Below, piece by piece: positions 32,491 through 40,640 of a stretch of 64,000 nt of DNA (the stretch's first letter is position 1; each line of letters starts with the position of its first letter). The DNA comes from Streptomyces sp. HNM0575. GTDB taxonomy: Bacteria; Actinomycetota; Actinomycetes; Streptomycetales; Streptomycetaceae. Both the position numbers and the translations under genes were made by a program. The stretch is from positions 732,522 to 796,521 of the forward strand of contig NZ_JAASAG010000003.1 in NCBI RefSeq assembly GCF_012726265.1. Direction: 5' to 3'. Under the pieces are notes generated by a model. The model made no database searches. It saw only the letters and a list, made by a program, of their open reading frames with translations, and was not told the origin of the DNA.

Positions 32491-34580
32491 GTGCGCTCGG
32501 CTCCTTCCCGCTGTGCGAGCTTCGTGCGTCCTTCGAGTACGGGGGAGTGTCCGGGCGCGGTCGCGGCCCCGGATCCGGCGCCCCCGGATCCGGCGGCCCC
32601 GGCGGCCCCGGCCGCGGCATCGGACGCTTCGGCAGCGGTGCCGACTCCCGCCCCGGCACCTCGTCCCTCGGCGGCTCCACCGGGCTCCCCGGTCTGCCCG
32701 GTCTGCTCGGCCGGCTCGATCTGCTCGGTCTCGCGCGTCACCACGGAGCGGTATCCGGCGTGCGTGCGCAGCAGTTCACGGTGCGGTCCGGCGGCCAGCA
32801 CCTCGGAGCCGCGCACCAGGGCGACGCGTTCCGCCTGGTCGAGCATCAGCGGGCTGGAGGTGAACACCACCGTCGTGCGGCCCTCCCGCACCCGGCGCAG
32901 CGACCGTGCGATGCGGGCCTCGGTGTGGGCGTCGACCGCCGACGTGGGTTCGTCCAGCACCAGTACCGGCGGATCGGCGACCAGCGAGCGTGCCAGCGCC
33001 AGCCGCTGTCGCTGCCCGCCCGAGAGGGACCGGCCGCGCTCGGTGACCGACGCGTCGAGCGGGTCGCCGTCGCTGGCCCCGGGGCTTGCCTGCTTGAGTG
33101 CGTCCAGTACGTCGCCGCACTGCGCCGCTTCCAGAGCGCGTTCATCGGGTACGGCGCCGGAGCCGGGTACGTCCAGCAGCTCCCGCAGCGTGCCCGAGAG
33201 CAGCACCGGGTCCTTGTCCTGTACGAGCACGGCCGAGCGTGCACTCGCGAGCGGCATGTCGTCGAGCGGCATCCCTCCGAGGAGGACCGAGGCGGAGCCG
33301 TCATGTTCCGGCGCGTGACCGCCGAGCCGGTCCGCGAGCCGTCCTGCGGCCTCCGGGTCTCCGCACACCACGGCGGTCAACTGCCCTGCGGGGGCGAGCA
33401 GTCCCGTCACGGGATCGTAGAGATCGCGACAGAGCATGTCGCCCGTGCCCGGCGGCTCCGCCGCGGTCCCGGCTCCCTCTCCCGCGACGCCCGTGGCCCC
33501 GGCCGTGCCCTCGTCCCCGGCCTCTCCCTCTACCCCTCCCTGGTCTTCCGCCTCGCCGCGAGCCTCCACGCCCGCGTCCCCGCTCCCGCGGCGCAGTCCC
33601 AGGACACGGACGGCCCGCCGTGCCGAAGGACGCGAGAAGGAGTACGCCATGGCGAACTCCTGGAACAACCGCAGCGGGAAGAGCAGAAAGGTCACCGCCC
33701 CGTAGACGGTGACCAGTTCACCCACCCCGATACGTCCGTCCAGTGCAAGCCGCGTGCCGTGCCAGACGACCGCCACCAGCAGCAGCCCGGGCAGTGCGAC
33801 CTGCACGGCCTCGATCAGCGCCCACATCCGCGCCGTGCGCACGGCCGCCCGGCGCACCTCCTGCGAGGCCCTCCGGTAGCGCGTCAGGAACAGCTCCTCG
33901 CCCCCGATTCCGCGCAGCACCCGCAGTCCGGCCACGGTGTCCGCGGCGAGTTCCGTGGCCCGTCCCGCCTTCTCGCGCTGAAGGTCGGCGCGGCGCGTGG
34001 CGCGTGGCAGCAGCGGCAGCACGGTGACGGCCAGCACCACCATCCCCGCCGAGACGAGGACCCCTAGCTGCGGCTCGTAGAAGACCAGCCCGACGCAGAC
34101 GCCGACCGTGGTCACCAGGGCCGCGCTGAAGCGGGAGGCGGACTCCACACACCAGCCGATCTTCTCGATGTCGCCCGTGGATACGGCGACCACCTCGCCC
34201 GCGGCGACCCGCTGGGTGAGCGTCGCACCGAGAGCGGCCGTCCTGCGGGCCAGCAGCTGCTGGACGCGGGCCGCGGCGGTGATCCAGTTCGTGATCGACG
34301 TACGGTGCGTCATCGTGTCGCCCGTCGTGACCGTGACCGCGATGACCGCGAGCAAGGCCCCAGCTTCGAGCAGTCCGCGACCCGAACCGGCCACGACCGC
34401 CTTCAGGGCCAGACCGACGACCGCCGGCACGAGGGCCACGGATCCCATGTGCATCGCGCCCCAGCCGAGCGACTTGGCCTGCCCGGTCACTTGCATGCGG
34501 AAGAGCCACAGCAGAAAGCGGGGCCCCGACCGCACATCGGGGACGCCGGGATCGGGATACGGAAGATCGCGAATCTGCAT
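32487..34580 (-). CDS. ABC exporter subunit A (degenerate Walker A and H-loop, intact LSGGQ)
   Basis: 697 residues. Transmembrane domain residues ~20-330, a long acidic Gly/Glu/Ala linker (~335-385), then the NBD. Walker A is reduced to G407-DPEAA-G413-R-L, lacking the essential Lys and Ser/Thr. The signature LSGGQ (519-523) and Walker B with Asp543-Glu544 are intact. The H-loop histidine is replaced ('VVFTSSPLML'). These losses mirror those in subunit B, so one composite ATP site is complete and the other is dead. ATG 34580 follows TGGGACG; a longer upstream frame is Arg/Pro-rich and non-coding in appearance. The C-terminal tail is Gly/Ala/Glu-rich. Confidence 0.92.
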   Translation of the reverse strand: MQIRDLPYPDPGVPDVRSGPRFLLWLFRMQVTGQAKSLGWGAMHMGSVALVPAVVGLALKAVVAGSGRGLLEAGALLAVIAVTVTTGDTMTHRTSITNWITAAARVQQLLARRTAALGATLTQRVAAGEVVAVSTGDIEKIGWCVESASRFSAALVTTVGVCVGLVFYEPQLGVLVSAGMVVLAVTVLPLLPRATRRADLQREKAGRATELAADTVAGLRVLRGIGGEELFLTRYRRASQEVRRAAVRTARMWALIEAVQVALPGLLLVAVVWHGTRLALDGRIGVGELVTVYGAVTFLLFPLRLFQEFAMAYSFSRPSARRAVRVLGLRRGSGDAGVEARGEAEDQGGVEGEAGDEGTAGATGVAGEGAGTAAEPPGTGDMLCRDLYDPVTGLLAPAGQLTAVVCGDPEAAGRLADRLGGHAPEHDGSASVLLGGMPLDDMPLASARSAVLVQDKDPVLLSGTLRELLDVPGSGAVPDERALEAAQCGDVLDALKQASPGASDGDPLDASVTERGRSLSGGQRQRLALARSLVADPPVLVLDEPTSAVDAHTEARIARSLRRVREGRTTVVFTSSPLMLDQAERVALVRGSEVLAAGPHRELLRTHAGYRSVVTRETEQIEPAEQTGQTGEPGGAAEGRGAGAGVGTAAEASDAAAGAAGAAGSGGAGSGAATAPGHSPVLEGRTKLAQREGAERT

Positions 34581-35021
34581 GACGTCCCAGAGCGGTCGGT
34601 ACGAGTGGTGACCCGGTGCGGTGGCGGCGCGTGAGGGGTGTGGCCGCTCCGCAAGACTCGCCGTGCAACTGCCGCTGCGCAACGGGTTTTCCCACCGGTG
34701 CCGCCGTACGGCCGAAAGCACGGTTCCGCCCCGCCACCTGCGGCTGCGCACCTTTCGCGGCCGTCCGGCCCCCGGTCTTCGGTGGGCCTCGGCGGACCCG
34801 GTGCGCCCGGCGTCCCACGGACCGCCACCCGGGGGAGTGGGAGCATGGTGGGCATGCGGAGAACTGGAGCGGAAGCGCCGCGGAGCCTCAGGAATCAGGG
34901 ACAGCCGAGCCGGGCACAGGCGGACGCGGCCGGGCCGGAGGGAGCGGCGAAACCGGCGGGAGCGGCGAAACCGGCGAGTGCGGAACCGGCGGGTGCGGCG
35001 AACTCGGCGGGAGCGGCAGCG
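34581..35021. other. divergent intergenic region with 18-bp repeats
   Basis: Holds the promoters of the ABC exporter operon and of the lipoprotein gene. An 18-bp unit (GAGCGGCGAAACCGGCGG) occurs at 34942-34959 and again at 34960-34977, with decaying copies up to ~35020. The lipoprotein frame is open across this stretch back to ATG 34845, but the translated Gly-Ala-Ala-Lys-Pro repeats would sit before the signal peptide, so I treat them as untranslated. Confidence 0.45.
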
Positions 35022-35747
35022 GTGCGGGCGGCGAGGACGGCGGCGGCCGGTGCGGCGGCGCTCGCCCTCGCGGTGACGCTCGCCGCATGCGGCGGTGATT
35101 CGCACGCGGCCAAGGCGCCGAGCGGTGGCCGGGCGTCCGGCGACGACGCCGCGCGCAAGACCGACCCGACCCGCGTCCCCGGTGTCGGCGACGCCCTGCA
35201 CAAGGAGATCCCCGGAAAGTCCAGCCAGGTGGTGGCCGTCTACGGCGAGGGAAAGAACTCCGCCACGGCGACCGTGCGCCTCTTCAGCAAGAAGGGCGGG
35301 AAGTGGACCCGGGAGCGCAGCTGGCCGGCGCACAACGGACGCAGAGGCTGGACACGTGATCACCACGAGGACGACAAGCGCAGTCCCGTGGGCGTGTTCA
35401 CGCTCACCGACGCGGGCGGGGTCAGCTCCGCGCCGGGCGCGAAGCTTCCGTACACCGCGAGCGCCGACTTCACCCCGCCCACGTACTGGCCGAAGCGCAC
35501 CCGGCACGACTTCGACCACGTCATCGCCATCGACTACAACCGGGCCAAGGGCACCTCACCCCTCGATCCGACGCGGCCCCAGGGCCCTTCCAAGGGCGGG
35601 AGCATCTGGCTCCACCTGGATCACGGCAGCGGCACCTCCGGGTGCGTGAGCCTGCCGCGGGAGGGCATGGAGTATCTGCTGCGGACGCTGGACCCGGACA
35701 AGCATCCGGCCGTGGTCATGGGGGACCGGGCGGACCTGTCCCGGTAG
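35022..35747 (+). CDS. L,D-transpeptidase-like lipoprotein
   Basis: 241 residues from GTG 35022. The N-terminus (VRAARTAAAG, hydrophobic core, lipobox LAAC-GGD) is a typical lipoprotein signal with lipidated Cys about residue 25. The C-terminal domain resembles YkuD L,D-transpeptidases: 'KRSPVGVFTLTDAGG', 'FDHVIAIDYNR' and the active-site region 'LDHGSGTSGCVSLPREGM' with catalytic Cys and upstream His. Such enzymes make 3-3 peptidoglycan crosslinks or attach proteins. GTG 35022 is favoured because GGGAG lies eight bases upstream and the signal then starts at once; ATG 34845 would add 59 Ala/Pro-rich residues. Confidence 0.82.
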   Translation: MRAARTAAAGAAALALAVTLAACGGDSHAAKAPSGGRASGDDAARKTDPTRVPGVGDALHKEIPGKSSQVVAVYGEGKNSATATVRLFSKKGGKWTRERSWPAHNGRRGWTRDHHEDDKRSPVGVFTLTDAGGVSSAPGAKLPYTASADFTPPTYWPKRTRHDFDHVIAIDYNRAKGTSPLDPTRPQGPSKGGSIWLHLDHGSGTSGCVSLPREGMEYLLRTLDPDKHPAVVMGDRADLSR

Positions 35748-35859
35748 CGGGCCCAGGGGAGCGGGCGCCGATCCTCGCGTGCGGCGTGCGGCTCCCCGAC
35801 TCCCGCCCCGGAAAGGGGCGTTGACGGCCGCGACGGCCGACTCCGCGCGGCGGCAAGAG

Positions 35860-35925
35860 CTTTCAGAAAGTCGCTGGAAACGCTTGCGTCACCCCTTGAC
35901 GTGCACACGAGTGCGACGGCAGGCT
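35860..35925 (+). promoter_or_regulatory. amylase promoter with LacI/MalR-like operator
   Basis: CTTTC-A-GAAAG (35860-35870) is an 11-bp palindrome, followed by TGGAAACGCTTGCG (35875-35888), which fits the LacI/GalR-type cre pattern except at the last base. Seven bases on, TTGACG (35896-35901), an 18-base spacer and CAGGCT (35920-35925) form a plausible promoter. In Streptomyces, amylase genes are controlled by LacI-family MalR/Reg1 at sites containing CTTKCAG-type repeats, so maltose-inducible, glucose-repressed control is likely. Confidence 0.5.
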
Positions 35926-36007
35926 CCCTCCCGAACCCCCCACGGCGGCCTGGCGCGTGGCTGCCCTTCATCGGCACCTGTGTGTCCGACGACGAAGGAG
36001 CCGCACG

Positions 36008-37378
36008 ATGATGACGAAGCGTCTGATCTGCGCGAGCACGGCCGCGGTCCTGGCGGCGGCAGGCATCACCGCCGTCACCGCATGGCCGTCCCAGGCCACG
36101 CCCCCCGGTGAGAAGACCGTGACGGCAACGCTGTTCGAGAGGCCGTTCGCCGACGTGGGCAAGGCGTGCACGGACACGCTGGGCCCCGCCGGCTACGGCT
36201 ATGTCGAGGTCTCACCGGCGAGCGAGCACATCAAGGGCGACCAGTGGTGGACTTCGTATCAGCCCGTCAGCTACAAGATCGCCGGCCGGCTCGGTGACGC
36301 CGACGCGTTCAAGGGCATGGTCTCCGCCTGCCACGAGGCCGGGGTGAAGGTGATCGCCGACGCGGTGATCAACCACATGGCAGCCGACTCCGGCACGGGC
36401 ACCGGCGGCACCCAGTACAGCAAGTACGACTACCAGGGCACCTACGGCGACTCTGACTTCCACGCCTGCCGCAAGGACATCTCCGACTACGGCGACCGGG
36501 AGAACGTGCAGACCTGCGAACTCGTCGGCCTGTCCGACCTCGACACCGGCAGCGACAAGGTGCGCTCCACCATCGCCGAATACCTGGACCGTCTGCGGGA
36601 GATGGGCGTCGACGGGTTCCGCATCGACGCCGCCAAGCACATGTCGGCCGACGACGTGAAAGCCGTCAAGGGCAAGATGGCCGACCCCGGCTTCTGGGTC
36701 TCGGAGGTGATCGCGGGCGACGATGAGGCCGTCCGGCCGGAGGAGTACACGGGCATCGGCGACGTGGACGAGTTCCGCTACGGCAAGCACCTCAAGAGCG
36801 CCCTCCAGAGCGGCGACGTCGGCAGCCTGAAGGACATCGCCGACGGGAAGCTGGACAGCGCGAACTCCCGTACGTTCGTGGACAACTGGGACACCGAGCG
36901 CAACGGCTCGACGCTCACGTACAAGGACGGCGATCTCTACAAGCTCGCCAACGCCTTCATGCTGGCCCATCCCTACGGTTCGCCGAACGTCTTCTCCGGC
37001 TACGAGTGGTCGGATGAGGACTCCGGCCCGCCCGACGGCGGCGACGGCTGGACCGGCATGCACGCCCAGCGCGAGATCACCGGCATGGTCGGCTTCCGCA
37101 ACGCGGTCGGCGACGCCGAGCTGACCGACTGGTGGTCGGAGGGCACCGCCCTGTCCTTCGCGCGCAAGGGGAAGGGCTTCGTGGCGCTCAACGCCGGGGA
37201 CGCCGCGACGAAGCGGACGTTCACGACGTCGCTGCCCGCCGGTACGTACTGCAACGTCGCGAAGGCCGCGCCCGACGAGTGCGACGGCAACACGGTAGAG
37301 GTCGGCGACGACGGCAAGGCCGAGGCGTCGGTCCCGGCGAAGGGCGTGCTGGCACTGCACGTGGGTGCCAAGTCGTAG
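36008..37378 (+). CDS. secreted alpha-amylase (GH13)
   Basis: 456 residues. Signal peptide (MMTKRL, hydrophobic core, cleavage near 'SQA-TPPG' around residue 35), then a GH13 barrel like other Streptomyces amylases (subfamily 32), and a short C-terminal beta domain; no CBM20 starch-binding domain. Conserved regions: I 'DAVINH', II '[10 protein letters not shown]' with the nucleophile Asp, III 'WVSEVIAG' with the acid/base Glu, IV '[10 protein letters not shown]' with the transition-state Asp. In region IV the usual His is Trp294 (codon 36887-36889), which is unusual for GH13. GGAGCC precedes ATG 36008; ATG 36011 is also possible. It hydrolyses starch outside the cell. Confidence 0.93.
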   Translation: MMTKRLICASTAAVLAAAGITAVTAWPSQATPPGEKTVTATLFERPFADVGKACTDTLGPAGYGYVEVSPASEHIKGDQWWTSYQPVSYKIAGRLGDADAFKGMVSACHEAGVKVIADAVINHMAADSGTGTGGTQYSKYDYQGTYGDSDFHACRKDISDYGDRENVQTCELVGLSDLDTGSDKVRSTIAEYLDRLREMGVDGFRIDAAKHMSADDVKAVKGKMADPGFWVSEVIAGDDEAVRPEEYTGIGDVDEFRYGKHLKSALQSGDVGSLKDIADGKLDSANSRTFVDNWDTERNGSTLTYKDGDLYKLANAFMLAHPYGSPNVFSGYEWSDEDSGPPDGGDGWTGMHAQREITGMVGFRNAVGDAELTDWWSEGTALSFARKGKGFVALNAGDAATKRTFTTSLPAGTYCNVAKAAPDECDGNTVEVGDDGKAEASVPAKGVLALHVGAKS

Positions 37379-37446
37379 GCCGCGCGGGGGCCGTGGCGCC
37401 GTGCCTGCCGTGCCCGGGGGAGTGGTGAACGGGCCGGCCCCCGGAC

Positions 37447-40410
37447 CTACTCGGGACGCGTCGCCCGTTCCAGCTCGGTGAGCACCGAGCGGTAGCCGCG
37501 GCCGCCCGTCGCCTGGTCCATGCCGACCTCGCACATCCGGTTCGCCGACAGATACGCGTCGAAGTCCCGCGCGCCGACCTCGGCGGCCTCACGCGCGGCC
37601 GCGGAGGCGGTCAGCTCCTTGTGCAGCATGCCGCGGTCGCCCGCGAAGCCGCAGCAGCGCGCGTCCACGGGGACGACGACCTCCTCCGCGCACGCCTCCG
37701 CCACCGTACGCAACTGCTCGCTCCCGCCCAGGTGTTGCATGGAACAGGTCGGGTGGAGCACCGCCGAGCCCGTGCGCCTCTCCACCGTCAGCCGCGGCAG
37801 CAGCTCCTGCGCCGCCCACGCGACGGAGTCGACGACCGTCATCCGCTCGTGCAGCTTGCGGTTCGCGGCCGTCAGATACGGCACGACCTCCTCGCCGAGG
37901 CCCAGCGTGCAGGAGGAGGCGTCCACGACCAGCGGCAGTTCACCGCCGTCGGTCCAGCGCCAGGCGGCCTCCACGATCCGGTTGGCCATCAGGGCGTTCC
38001 CCGCCTCGTAGCCCTTGGAGTGCCAGATCGTCGCGCAGCAGGTGCCCGTGACGTCCTCCGGGATCCACACCGGCCGTCCCGCACGCGCCGAGACGATCAC
38101 CATGGACTCGGGCAGCGAGGGGCCCTCGTATCCGTCCGGTTCGCCGAAGATCCGGTTCACGCACGCCGGGTAGTAGACGGCGGCAGCGCCGTGACGGTCC
38201 GTGGCGGGCAGCCGCTTCGCCGCCGCCGAGGGGAGCTGAGGCAGCCACTCCGGTACGAGATCGGGGCGTACGGCCTTGCGTGCCGCGCCCGTCAGCGACT
38301 CCAGCAGCCGCTCGCCGCGTCGCGGCATGACCTTGCGCCGCAGTCCGTCCGCGGCGGCCACCGCCAGCCTCGCCGACCTCTCCACGAGACGGAAGCGGCG
38401 GGCTGCGCGCTCGGCGTTGCGCTCCTCGCGCGGCGAGTGCCGCCGGTGACGGAAGTCCTTCATCATCGCGCCGGTGTCGATGCCGACGGGACACGCCAGG
38501 GCACACGTCGAGTCGCCGGCGCACGTGTCGACGGCGTCGTAGCCGTAGCTGGCCAGCAGGCTGTCGTTCACGGCGGACCCGGCGGGCTGGCGCAGCATCT
38601 CGCGGCGCAGCACGATGCGCTGGCGCGGTGTGGTCGTCAAGTCCCCGCTGGGGCAGGCCGGTTCGCAGAAGCCGCACTCGATGCAGGGATCCGCGACCGC
38701 CTCGACCTTCGGGATCGACTTCAGGCCGCGTAGATGGGCCTTCGGGTCGTGGTCCAGCAGTACGCGCGGAGCCAGCACCCCTTCCGGGTCGACGGTCTGC
38801 TTGATCCGCCACATCAGCTCGGTGGCACGCTCGCCCCACTCCAGCTTCAGGAAGGGAGCGATGTTGCGCCCGGTGGCGTGCTCGGCCTTGAGCGAACCGT
38901 CGAAGCGCTCGACGGTCAGCCGGCAGAAGTCGTCCATGAACGCGGCATAGCGCGCCACGTCCCCTTCCTTGGCGGCGTCGAACGCGAGCAGGAAGTGCAG
39001 ATTGCCGTGGGCAGCGTGCCCGGCGACTGCGGCGTCGAAGCCGTGCCGCTCCTGGAGCGCCAGCAGCGACTCACAGGCCTCCGCGAGCCTGGAGGGCGGC
39101 ACCGCGAAGTCCTCGGTGATCAGCGTCGTACCGGAGGGGCGGGAGCCGCCGACCGCGGAGACGAAGGCCTTGCGCGCCTTCCAGTAGAAGCCGATGGTCT
39201 TCGGGTCCCGTGTGAAGGCGTTCGTCACCGACGGTACGGGCGCGACGAGTTCGAGCTCAGCCAGCACCGCGGCGGCCTCCCGTTCCCTTTCCTCCTGCGC
39301 CTCCTCGTCCGGCGACCTGAACTCCACCAGCAGCGCCGCCGTCTCCTTCGGCAGCTCCGCCCAGTCCCGGGGTACGCCCGCGACGCTGACCGAGGCGCGC
39401 AGCGTGTTGCCGTCCATCAGCTCGACCGCCATGGCACCGGCCTCGTTGAAGCGGGGCACCGCGGCGGCGGCAGCGGCGAGCGAGGGGAAGAAGAGCAGCC
39501 CCGTCGACGTACGCCGGTGCAGCGGCAGCGTGTCGAAGACGACCTCGGAGATGAAGCCGAGCGTCCCCTCCGAACCGACGGCGAGCCCGCGCAGGATGCT
39601 CACCGGGGTGCTGGCGTCGAGGAAGGCGTCGAGGCGGTAGCCGTTGGTGTTCTTCAGCTCGTACTTCGCGCGGATGCGCGCCGTGAGCTCCGCGTCCGCC
39701 TCGATCTCCGCCTTCAGCGCCAACAGCCCCTCGCACAGGGCGGGTTCGGCGCGTGCCAGCTTCTCGTCGGCGTCCGGGTCGCCGGTGTCGACGACCGTGC
39801 CCGACGGCAGCACGAGGGTGAGGGAGGCGACGGTGCGATACGAGTTGCGGGTGGTGCCGGCCGTCATCCCGGAGGCGTTGTTGGCGACCACGCCGCCGAC
39901 GGTGCAGGCGATGGCGCTCGCCGGGTCCGGGCCGATCAGCCTCCCGTACGGGGCGAGCGCGGCGTTGGCCCGCACCACCGTCGTACCCGGCCCGATGCGG
40001 GCACGGGCACCGTCCTCGCCGAGCACCTCCACGCCCGCCCAGTGCCGGCGCACGTCGACCAGGATGTCCTCGCCCTGCGCCTGCCCGTTCAGCGAGGTGC
40101 CCGCCGCGCGGAAGACGACCTGACGGCCGTGGGCGCGCGCGTAGGACAGCACTTTCGAGACGTCGTCCGCGTCCTCGGCGACCACGACGACCTGCGGCAC
40201 GAAGCGGTACGGGCTGGCGTCGGAGGCGTAACGCACCAGGTCCGAGACCTTCCACAGCACCTTCTCCTCGCCCAGCAGCCGGGCCAGGCCGCCGCGCAGC
40301 GGCTGGGGCGTGCCGCCCGCCAGGCCCTCCGGGACGCGGTCGTGCGCGGGCACGTGACCGGCGTACGGGCGGGGCCGCAGCGCGCCGTGTCCTGGGTCGA
40401 GCAGCGGCAT
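37447..40410 (-). CDS. FAD-linked oxidase/Fe-S fusion (D-lactate dehydrogenase-like, GlcD-GlcF type)
   Basis: 987 residues. An N-terminal PCMH-type FAD domain ('VVVVAEDADDVSKVLSYA', 'GRLIGPDPASAIACTVGGVVANNASGM'), the FAD-oxidase C-terminal domain ('AVAGHAAHGNLHFLL'), a ferredoxin module (CIECGFCEPACP and CAGDSTCALACPVG) and two CCG domains ('GTCCATIWHSKG', 'HPTCSMQHLG...RCCGFAGDRG'). This is the single-chain D-lactate/2-hydroxyacid dehydrogenase architecture (Dld2/YdiJ-like) that feeds electrons to the respiratory chain. AGGAGAG precedes ATG 40410. It stands opposite an ABC exporter gene across a ~230-base divergent region. The exact 2-hydroxyacid substrate is not certain. Confidence 0.92.
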   Translation of the reverse strand: MPLLDPGHGALRPRPYAGHVPAHDRVPEGLAGGTPQPLRGGLARLLGEEKVLWKVSDLVRYASDASPYRFVPQVVVVAEDADDVSKVLSYARAHGRQVVFRAAGTSLNGQAQGEDILVDVRRHWAGVEVLGEDGARARIGPGTTVVRANAALAPYGRLIGPDPASAIACTVGGVVANNASGMTAGTTRNSYRTVASLTLVLPSGTVVDTGDPDADEKLARAEPALCEGLLALKAEIEADAELTARIRAKYELKNTNGYRLDAFLDASTPVSILRGLAVGSEGTLGFISEVVFDTLPLHRRTSTGLLFFPSLAAAAAAVPRFNEAGAMAVELMDGNTLRASVSVAGVPRDWAELPKETAALLVEFRSPDEEAQEEREREAAAVLAELELVAPVPSVTNAFTRDPKTIGFYWKARKAFVSAVGGSRPSGTTLITEDFAVPPSRLAEACESLLALQERHGFDAAVAGHAAHGNLHFLLAFDAAKEGDVARYAAFMDDFCRLTVERFDGSLKAEHATGRNIAPFLKLEWGERATELMWRIKQTVDPEGVLAPRVLLDHDPKAHLRGLKSIPKVEAVADPCIECGFCEPACPSGDLTTTPRQRIVLRREMLRQPAGSAVNDSLLASYGYDAVDTCAGDSTCALACPVGIDTGAMMKDFRHRRHSPREERNAERAARRFRLVERSARLAVAAADGLRRKVMPRRGERLLESLTGAARKAVRPDLVPEWLPQLPSAAAKRLPATDRHGAAAVYYPACVNRIFGEPDGYEGPSLPESMVIVSARAGRPVWIPEDVTGTCCATIWHSKGYEAGNALMANRIVEAAWRWTDGGELPLVVDASSCTLGLGEEVVPYLTAANRKLHERMTVVDSVAWAAQELLPRLTVERRTGSAVLHPTCSMQHLGGSEQLRTVAEACAEEVVVPVDARCCGFAGDRGMLHKELTASAAAREAAEVGARDFDAYLSANRMCEVGMDQATGGRGYRSVLTELERATRPE

Positions 40411-40640
40411 GTTCTCTCCTGGATGGACGCGTACGGACGGATGTGCGGCCCATGCTAGGGGGCCGGTCCCGGACAGCGGCCGGGGCCGGATCGGCCGTAC
40501 GGGCACCCGCGGGCCGGCGCGTAGTCTCGAAGGACTGTGTGCATGCGGGTCCGGCCCGTCCTGGAAGCTCCGCCTCCGTGAGCCCGGTCCGGTACGGGCC
40601 GCCCGCAGACCCGGCACCCACCCCCGGCGAGAGGAGCCCG

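Noticed and set aside
26581..33318. A 2245-codon open frame on the plus strand
   Set aside because: It runs antisense across the thioesterase, helicase and ABC genes, whose own frames have clear motifs. Long antisense frames are common in very GC-rich DNA.
34581..35519. N-terminal extension of the ABC subunit A frame upstream of ATG 34580
   Set aside because: The extension is Arg/Pro/Ser-rich, overlaps the divergent lipoprotein gene and precedes a normal exporter start.
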